DNA from: JALOOE01 sp964423545 | Lineage (GTDB): Bacteria > Chloroflexota > Anaerolineae > CG2-30-64-16 | NCBI GenBank assembly: GCA_964423545.1 | Contig: CAYRFV010000191.1 | Location: forward strand, 1-11,116 | Direction: 5' to 3' | DNA: 11,116 nucleotides | Shown: positions 6,717 to 11,116 of the stretch, piece by piece | How the letters are laid out: every line of letters starts with the position of its first letter | Numbering within the stretch: position 1 is the first letter of the stretch | The notes under the pieces: generated by a model | The model's database searches: none | Told to the model about the DNA's origin: nothing | Seen by the model: only the letters and a program-made list of their open reading frames with translations | Position numbers and translations under genes: made by a program

Positions 6717-7790
6717 ATGAAGAAGGCAATGACGTCGAGAGAGCGCGTGCTGGCAGCGATGGCCCGGCAGGAGCCGGATCGCGTGCCGGTCGACTACAGC
6801 GCGAATGCGGGCATCGACCGCCGGCTGAAGGAGCACTTCGGGCTGGCGCCGGATGACCACGAGGGGCTGCGGCTGGCGCTGGGGGTTGACTTCCGCCACG
6901 CCAGGCCGAAGTATGTGGGGCCGAAGCTGCACGCCGACTTGCCGGGCCGTCAGGTGGACAACTGGGGCATCCACCGGCGCTGGGTGGAGCACGAGTCCGG
7001 CGGCTACTGGGACTACTGCGACTGGCCGCTGCGTGATGCTACTGTCGAGCAGATCGCGACGTGGCCGATGCCCTCGCCCGACGACTTCGACTATACGCCT
7101 GTTGTCGAGGCCTGCGAGCGCTGGGGCCAGTACGCGCTCGACGGCTCTGGCGGGTTCGGCGACATCATTAACGGCAACGGCATGCTGCGCACCATGGAGC
7201 AGACCCTGGTCGACCTGGTGACCGACGACCCGGCGGGCATGCTGCTGGCGGACCGGCGCATGGACATCCAGATCGGCGTCACCGAGCGCATCCTGGCGGC
7301 GGCCAGGGGGCGCATCGACTACCTGTACCTGGGCGAAGACCTGGGCACGCAGATCGGCCCGTTGATCAGCATGAAGACGCTGCACAAGCAGATTTGGCCG
7401 CGCTACGAGCGCTACATCGCGCTGGCCAAGGCCTACGGCCTGCCGGTGATGATGCACTGCTGCGGCTCCAGCAGTTGGGCCTTTGACGAGTTCATCGAGT
7501 GGGGCGTCACGGTGGTCGATACGCTCCAGCCCGAGGCCAGGGACATGGCACCGAAGTACCTCAAACAGCGCTACGGCGACCGGCTGGCGTTCCACGGCTG
7601 CATCTCGACCGCCGGCCCGGTGGCCTATGGCACCGTGGACGAGGTGACTGCCGACTGCCAGCAGACGCTGGAGATCATGATGCCTGGCGGCGGCTACTGC
7701 TTCGCCCCGACACATGCTCTGCAGGACAACTCGCCGACCGAAAACGTCCTGGCGATGTACGAGGTGGCCCGCACGGCCGGGCGTTACTGA
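6717..7790 (+). CDS. UroD/MtaA-like (uroporphyrinogen decarboxylase superfamily) protein
   Basis: A 357-aa TIM-barrel protein of the URO-D superfamily. The start is ATG 6717, with GAGGGG about 8 nt upstream and family similarity (SRERVLAAMARQEPDRVPVD) beginning at once. The longer open frame upstream is antisense to the IS transposase. Visible features: PDRVPVDY near residue 20; LYLGEDLGTQ (204-212), equivalent to the conserved Asp-Gly-Gln/Thr segment; LPVMMHCCGSS with H247, C248, C249; and FHGCISTAG with C295. His-x-Cys plus a distal Cys is the zinc site of MtaA/MtbA corrinoid methyltransferases, so H247-C249-C295 may bind zinc (inference). Such stand-alone paralogs are common near sugar and one-carbon genes in environmental bacteria and usually do not act in heme synthesis. 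No other heme gene is here. No corrinoid protein gene is visible in this window either. The IS has replaced its upstream DNA. Confidence 0.85.
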   Translation: MKKAMTSRERVLAAMARQEPDRVPVDYSANAGIDRRLKEHFGLAPDDHEGLRLALGVDFRHARPKYVGPKLHADLPGRQVDNWGIHRRWVEHESGGYWDYCDWPLRDATVEQIATWPMPSPDDFDYTPVVEACERWGQYALDGSGGFGDIINGNGMLRTMEQTLVDLVTDDPAGMLLADRRMDIQIGVTERILAAARGRIDYLYLGEDLGTQIGPLISMKTLHKQIWPRYERYIALAKAYGLPVMMHCCGSSSWAFDEFIEWGVTVVDTLQPEARDMAPKYLKQRYGDRLAFHGCISTAGPVAYGTVDEVTADCQQTLEIMMPGGGYCFAPTHALQDNSPTENVLAMYEVARTAGRY

Positions 7791-8135
7791 GCGGGAGAGT
7801 TGCCTCACTGCAACCTATTTGCCCATCATCAGCGGCACTTACAGGTTCGCGACCGGCTGAACGCAACTTGTTGCGGCGTAGATGCCGGGGCCGGTCACGG
7901 GCGCAGTTAGCGCCCAGTGCCTGGGATCGTGCTCGACGTTCTCCAGAACAACCCACTCGCCGGCCGCCGTATCTCGTGCACCTTGGCTGGATTTGATCGC
8001 CGGTTAGGCACGTGGTAGGTTGGGGCATCAGCGTGCAAGGAGTCACATGATGGCTGGGCCCCAACCGACCGAGAGCTGTTGTCCACATTACACCTCCTGT
8101 GCAACAGCGTTGAAAGCCAGTGCGCGGTTCAGAGC
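7791..8135. other. Non-genic stretch with one coding-like scrap on the minus strand
   Basis: No intact gene is seen in these 345 bp. On the minus strand from 8003 to the TAA at 7839 a 54-residue frame is open without a start codon. It includes AAGEWVVLENVEHDPRHWAL followed by TAPVTGPGIYAATS, and its composition looks more protein-like than the neighbouring frames. Its upstream in-frame stop lies just before 8003. A good Shine-Dalgarno (AGGAGGTG, plus 8091-8098) precedes a minus-strand ATG at 8088, but in another frame. I do not recognise the family. It may be the decayed 3' end of a small gene behind the recombinase remnant. Confidence 0.2.
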
Positions 8136-8935
8136 TCAACCTGCTGAAGGCCTATCGTCGGGCGCTACCTCTGCCTGTCCTTCGCTATGGCGACCTTGTC
8201 GCAGCATGTGACCACCCATTCGCCCCCCTGCTTTCACGTCTGCCCAGAGTTGCTCCTCTGCAGCACACAGGCTGCTCGCGGCCTGGTCGAACGGCAAAAA
8301 GCCGGGCTGCAGCTGGCTGGCGCACGGACGCGCGACGTCCGCAGGACTGACACGCACCCAGGCCGGATAGTGTCCGGGCAACCTTTGTTTCTCCAGGACT
8401 CCGGCACGCGCCCATTTGGCCACCGTCGTCCGCGAAACCTGCAGCAAATGGGCGGCAGCCCGCAGTGGCACCAGCCCGTCCCTGCGCGGCTCATAGTTCA
8501 GCGGCACGATCGGGCAGACTGAGGGGATATGGTGCCGCAGCCGTATCGGGTAAACGCGCTGGTAGGTCCACGCTATGGCCTGGTGCGTCGTGTAGTGCTC
8601 AGCACTCAGCCGCTCTGCGATCTGCGCATTATCATGTTAGCTGCCAGTTGACGGATGCGCCCCAGGATCACCGAGGACGTCTTGAGGCGATCTGAAGCTT
8701 GCGACCGCCGCACACGCAGTATGGTAGTGACCCCCCGTCTGCCAGCCAACATGCACCCGCATCTGACCCGGCTCACTGACGCCATCCAGGGTCACCTCGC
8801 GGATCAGGCGCCGCAGCAAGCGCTTGCGCTCGGCGGCAGTCGTCGTTTCGGCATGCCACAACCGGGCAGATCAGCCGCCGGACTGCCGATCAGGCGCCAA
8901 TCATCGTCACTGAGTGGCTGAAGCCTGACTGGCTT
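8136..8935 (-). pseudogene. Degenerate 3' part of a large serine recombinase with C-terminal helix-turn-helix
   Basis: Read right to left, four pieces in three frames join into one family sequence. (a) 8935 to about 8866: LQPLSDDDWRLIGSPAADLP. (b) from about 8864: RLWHAETTTAAERKRLLRRL, then IREVTLDG and VHVGWQTGG. (c) about 8690-8640: GRIRQLAAN. (d) about 8636 to 8136: HDNAQIAERLSAEHYTT, then WTYQRVYPIRLRHHIP, then the helix-turn-helix LVPLRAAAHLLQVSRTTVAK with WARAGVLEKQ (about 8477-8385). WHA-x-TT-x-AERK-x-LLR and IAERL-x-AE-x-Y-T are hallmarks of the C-terminal region of large serine recombinases (recombinase plus zinc-ribbon family). The catalytic resolvase domain should lie beyond 8935 but is absent. 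One junction fits a single missing base at the GGG of 8864-8866, another a missing base near 8633-8637. A dead relic of a mobile element. Confidence 0.75.
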
Positions 8936-9253
8936 TCAGATAAGAAACGGATGTAGTGGGTGCTGGTTGCAAGAAGAGGCGCCCTGGGAATAGAGTAGTT
9001 CCAAAGCCAAGAACACCTCCAAGTCCGTGCGAGCAAGCTGGCCTATCTCCGCACCCCCGCCGAGACTCTGACCCGGCGGTCGAATTTGCATCCTGGCGAC
9101 TCCAGTGCTACACTTTTCATGCTTCTCCTCCATAGTTTGGTCCCCCGGCGGCGCCCGCAGTGCAACGTACAGGGCGTCGCTTGACCGCGCAGTGTCCCTT
9201 TGAGCCCCGATCGCTGCGCACCCATGCAAGGTATTCACCGGAGGAATGCAGCC
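8936..9253. other. Intergenic region between recombinase relic and secreted-protein gene
   Basis: No gene is supported in these 318 bp. A long minus-strand open frame crosses it, but that is an antisense shadow of the gene to the right. The stretch contains one candidate promoter (9086-9114) and the RBS of the next gene (GGAGG at 9240-9244). I see no terminal inverted repeat that would mark the end of the recombinase element. Confidence 0.5.
9086..9114 (+). promoter_or_regulatory. Candidate sigma-70-type promoter for the secreted-protein gene
   Basis: TTGCAT (9086-9091), a 17-bp spacer and TACACT (9109-9114) form a moderate -35/-10 pair about 140 bp before the ATG at 9254. Spacing is ideal, but the boxes match the consensus only in part (3 of 6 and 4 of 6), and chance matches are common. 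Confidence 0.3.
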
Positions 9254-10990
9254 ATGAAACCAGCAAGGAGAATGATCGTCGCGTTGGCACTCACCCTGGC
9301 CCTGCTCCTGGCCGCGCTCAATGCGGCCCTTGCCGCCGGAACCGGTCAGCAGATGGCCAGTTCGGCAGCCTACAAGTTCGTAGAGGACAGCCTTGGCCCG
9401 AGCACGGGCCTCTGTGGTTCGATAATCGAGGCGCACGCGACGCTGTTGACCGACTCGGGCACAGGTGGCGCCTCCTGGGGGCCAGCCGTGGGGCAGAAGG
9501 TCAGATTCGGCTTGCGCATCCCCGACTCGCAGTCTGTCACCTGGATCGCTGAAGCCGAGACCGATCCTGATGGTGTGGCGAGAGCAGAGATGATTGTGCC
9601 TGAGGAAGGAGCAGTACGGATCTGGGCACAACACGATCTGGGCCAGTACGCGGTCGGGGCCAGTCAAGATATTGCCTTTAACACGCCGGGACTGACTCTG
9701 ACCGTAAACGATGCTGTGTACGACGGCAATCCACACGGCGCCACCGCGGTCGGGGTGGACTCGTGTGGGCGCACCCAGACCCCGCCGATAGCCTATGATG
9801 GTGTCTACCCAACGCAATTCCGATCTTCCACGGCGCCTACCAATGCGGGTCGCTATTCGGCGTCCACTGCATACTTCGCAGGGCCTTACTTTTTCTACGA
9901 CTACCAGATCTTCACCATAGCGCCAGCAGAAGCCTCGGTCACGCCCGCTGGCGTCACGCGCCAGTACAGCGATCCGAATCCACCGCTCACCGGTGCGCTG
10001 AGCGGCTTCCTGGCGAGAGATGGGGTGACGGCCAGCTACAGCACGCCAGCGGATCCGGTATCGGCGCCCGGCGACTACCCCATTCAGGCCCATCTCGGGC
10101 CGCCCGGCACACCCGGCCTGGGCAACTACCATGTGACCTACAACACGGGGGTCGTGAAAATCATCAAAGAGGAGGCACACGTCAGCTTCGATCCGGCCAA
10201 TCCCGCTGTGCTCGAGGCTTCCTCGCCGGGCGGGGCGCTGAACGCGGGCGCGTTGACCCTGCGGGTGCGTGTACAGGAGCAGCCCGATCTGCCCGACGGG
10301 ACGGCTGCAGCCGGGGAGATCGATCGGGCCGGATTGGCTGTGACACTCATGCCGTCGACAGGCGGCGCCGCACTCGCGCTCGACTGCAGCGCGCCAGCTG
10401 TGAACTCCCCGTATGCCGCGCAGACCTTCACGTGCACAAACACCGATGCAATCCCGGCCGGCGTGTACGAAGTGGCAGCTGCAGTGACCGGCGACTTCTA
10501 CGCCGGCGAAGGGACCGGCATCTTCACGGTCGATGATCCGATCGCCGGCTTCGCCATCGGCGGAGGATGGTTCACCTGGCCCGGCCTTGGCTACAAGACA
10601 AACTTCGCTTTCACCGCGAAGTCCAGCACGGGCGGAGGCAAGCTCAAAGGCAGCCTGCTTGTGATCCGTCACCACGGGGACGGCACGATCTCGCGCCTCA
10701 AGAGCGCGAAGCTAGGCGACCTGAAACTGCAGAACGTCAACGGTTGCCGCATTGCCGCCTTCACCGGCCAGGGGACTTACCGGACCTGGGATGCCGGCCG
10801 CGGCAGGTTCGTGAGCTCCAGTGACCACGCATTCACCATCTATGCTGAGGATTGCGGCAAGCCCGGCAGCGGAGTCGATTCATTCTGGATCGGTGGCGAC
10901 GGCGACCTGGCGATGCCTGCACCGGCGTCCGCCAACAAGGCGCCGCTCGGCGGCGGCAACATCGCCGTGCCTGACGGTCGAAAGGAGTAA
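9254..10990 (+). CDS. Secreted multi-domain protein with YDG/MBG beta modules
   Basis: Start ATG 9254, with GGAGG at 9240-9244; an in-frame ATG-less extension to 9200 lacks an RBS. The product is 578 aa. Residues 1-28 are a signal peptide: basic MKPARR, hydrophobic IVALALTLALLLAAL, then an Ala-rich cleavage region NAALAAG. Mature domains: about 45-140, Ig-like beta region; 147-222, YDG-type repeat (LTVNDAVYDGNPHGATAVG ... PTNAGRYSAS); 225-304, MBG-type repeat (VTRQYSDPNPPLTGALSGF ... NYHVTYNTGVVKI); 305-427, another Ig-like domain; 428-572, a Gly-rich C-terminal domain with IGGGWFTWP, FTGQGTYRTW, YAEDCGKPGSGVDSFWI and a closing GGGNIAVP. The last resembles the post-COAP-1 type C-terminal domain of envelope proteins (from memory). 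No membrane anchor or sortase motif is seen, so it is exported and probably extracellular or wall-associated. It is monocistronic, with a terminator downstream. Role unknown: adhesion or glycan contact is a guess. Confidence 0.85.
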   Translation: MKPARRMIVALALTLALLLAALNAALAAGTGQQMASSAAYKFVEDSLGPSTGLCGSIIEAHATLLTDSGTGGASWGPAVGQKVRFGLRIPDSQSVTWIAEAETDPDGVARAEMIVPEEGAVRIWAQHDLGQYAVGASQDIAFNTPGLTLTVNDAVYDGNPHGATAVGVDSCGRTQTPPIAYDGVYPTQFRSSTAPTNAGRYSASTAYFAGPYFFYDYQIFTIAPAEASVTPAGVTRQYSDPNPPLTGALSGFLARDGVTASYSTPADPVSAPGDYPIQAHLGPPGTPGLGNYHVTYNTGVVKIIKEEAHVSFDPANPAVLEASSPGGALNAGALTLRVRVQEQPDLPDGTAAAGEIDRAGLAVTLMPSTGGAALALDCSAPAVNSPYAAQTFTCTNTDAIPAGVYEVAAAVTGDFYAGEGTGIFTVDDPIAGFAIGGGWFTWPGLGYKTNFAFTAKSSTGGGKLKGSLLVIRHHGDGTISRLKSAKLGDLKLQNVNGCRIAAFTGQGTYRTWDAGRGRFVSSSDHAFTIYAEDCGKPGSGVDSFWIGGDGDLAMPAPASANKAPLGGGNIAVPDGRKE

Positions 10991-11051
10991 CCTGGAGCGA
11001 CACCAGGCGCAGCCGGGGACGGCGAGTCATGTCAGAAGCGAGCTAGTGTCA

Positions 11052-11082
11052 GAGCGGAGCGGCCGTGCGTGCCGCTCCGCTC
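11052..11082 (+). terminator. Strong hairpin, probable terminator of the secreted-protein gene
   Basis: GAGCGGAGCGGC (11052-11063), loop CGTGCGT and the exact complement GCCGCTCCGCTC (11071-11082) form a perfect 12-bp GC-rich stem 61 bp after the stop at 10990. It is followed by ATTCCCCCTC, not a proper T tract, so termination may be imperfect or factor-assisted. The palindrome could serve either strand. Confidence 0.65.
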
Positions 11083-11116
11083 ATTCCCCCTCATAACGAT
11101 CAGCCTCAAGGAAGCG

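Noticed and set aside
5819..6856. 345-codon plus-strand frame across the IS
   Set aside because: Antisense to the transposase and ends inside the UroD-like gene; no RBS or family pattern.
6690..7808. 372-codon open frame on the minus strand
   Set aside because: Full-length antisense shadow of the UroD-like gene; its His/Arg/Val-rich translation resembles no protein.
8041..8104. Minus-strand ATG at 8088 with an excellent AGGAGGTG Shine-Dalgarno as a gene start
   Set aside because: The frame that follows is not coding-like and matches neither the protein-like scrap at 7839-8003 nor any family; kept only as a note.
8936..10675. 579-codon open frame on the minus strand
   Set aside because: It lies antisense to the secreted-protein gene, which has a signal peptide, RBS and recognisable domains. 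The minus translation is Arg/Gly/Cys-rich with no family pattern; long antisense frames are common at high GC.
1..11116. CRISPR array, tRNA, rRNA or phage-defence system
   Set aside because: No regularly spaced repeats, no tRNA-like cloverleaf and no defence-gene motifs were seen; the only perfect longer direct repeat is the two-copy 37-bp one at 5511-5615.

Overview
This is a GC-rich bacterial accessory region of about 11.1 kb. It carries polysaccharide- and sugar-processing genes and is heavily scarred by mobile DNA. The most likely source is a Chloroflexota-like environmental bacterium. That guess rests on overall protein style: a secreted protein built of YDG/MBG-type beta modules, a stand-alone UroD-like protein beside sugar genes, and a sulfatase beside a GH9-like enzyme. 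No rRNA or tRNA marker is present to prove it.

Layout. (1) 236-1750: an intact formylglycine-type sulfatase with a GTG start. A second sulfatase gene begins 33 bp later at 1784 but is cut after about 13 codons. It is joined to what looks like the C-terminal remnant of a transposase (about 1825-2061). (2) 2157-5594: a tight three-gene block on the plus strand. It holds a GH9-like glycosidase with an N-terminal CelD_N Ig-like domain, a DeoC-type aldolase (ATGA overlap) and a ROK-family sugar kinase (11-bp gap). The glycosidase frame is broken twice, each time by one apparent extra C in a C run. The end of the kinase gene has been rewritten by a partial duplication of 37 bp plus 31 bp of unmatched sequence. 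(3) 5767-6685: a complete IS5-family element on the minus strand, with terminal inverted repeats, a TTA target duplication and a +1 frameshift between transposase halves. (4) 6717-7790: an intact UroD/MtaA-like protein, whose upstream region was displaced by the IS. (5) 7791-8935: decayed DNA, mostly the minus-strand 3' part of a large serine recombinase ending in a helix-turn-helix domain, plus an unexplained coding-like scrap. (6) 9254-10990: a secreted multi-domain beta-rich protein, followed by a strong hairpin at 11052-11082 that probably terminates it.

How it may work together (inference). Sulfatase and GH9-like enzyme would act on a sulfated or decorated glycan. The ROK kinase would phosphorylate a released sugar and the DeoC-like aldolase would cleave a (deoxy)sugar phosphate. 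Remains of three different mobile-element types, two truncated genes and a local duplication show that the locus is being rearranged. Because several breaks are single-base indels, some of them next to homopolymers, some may be sequencing errors rather than real decay.
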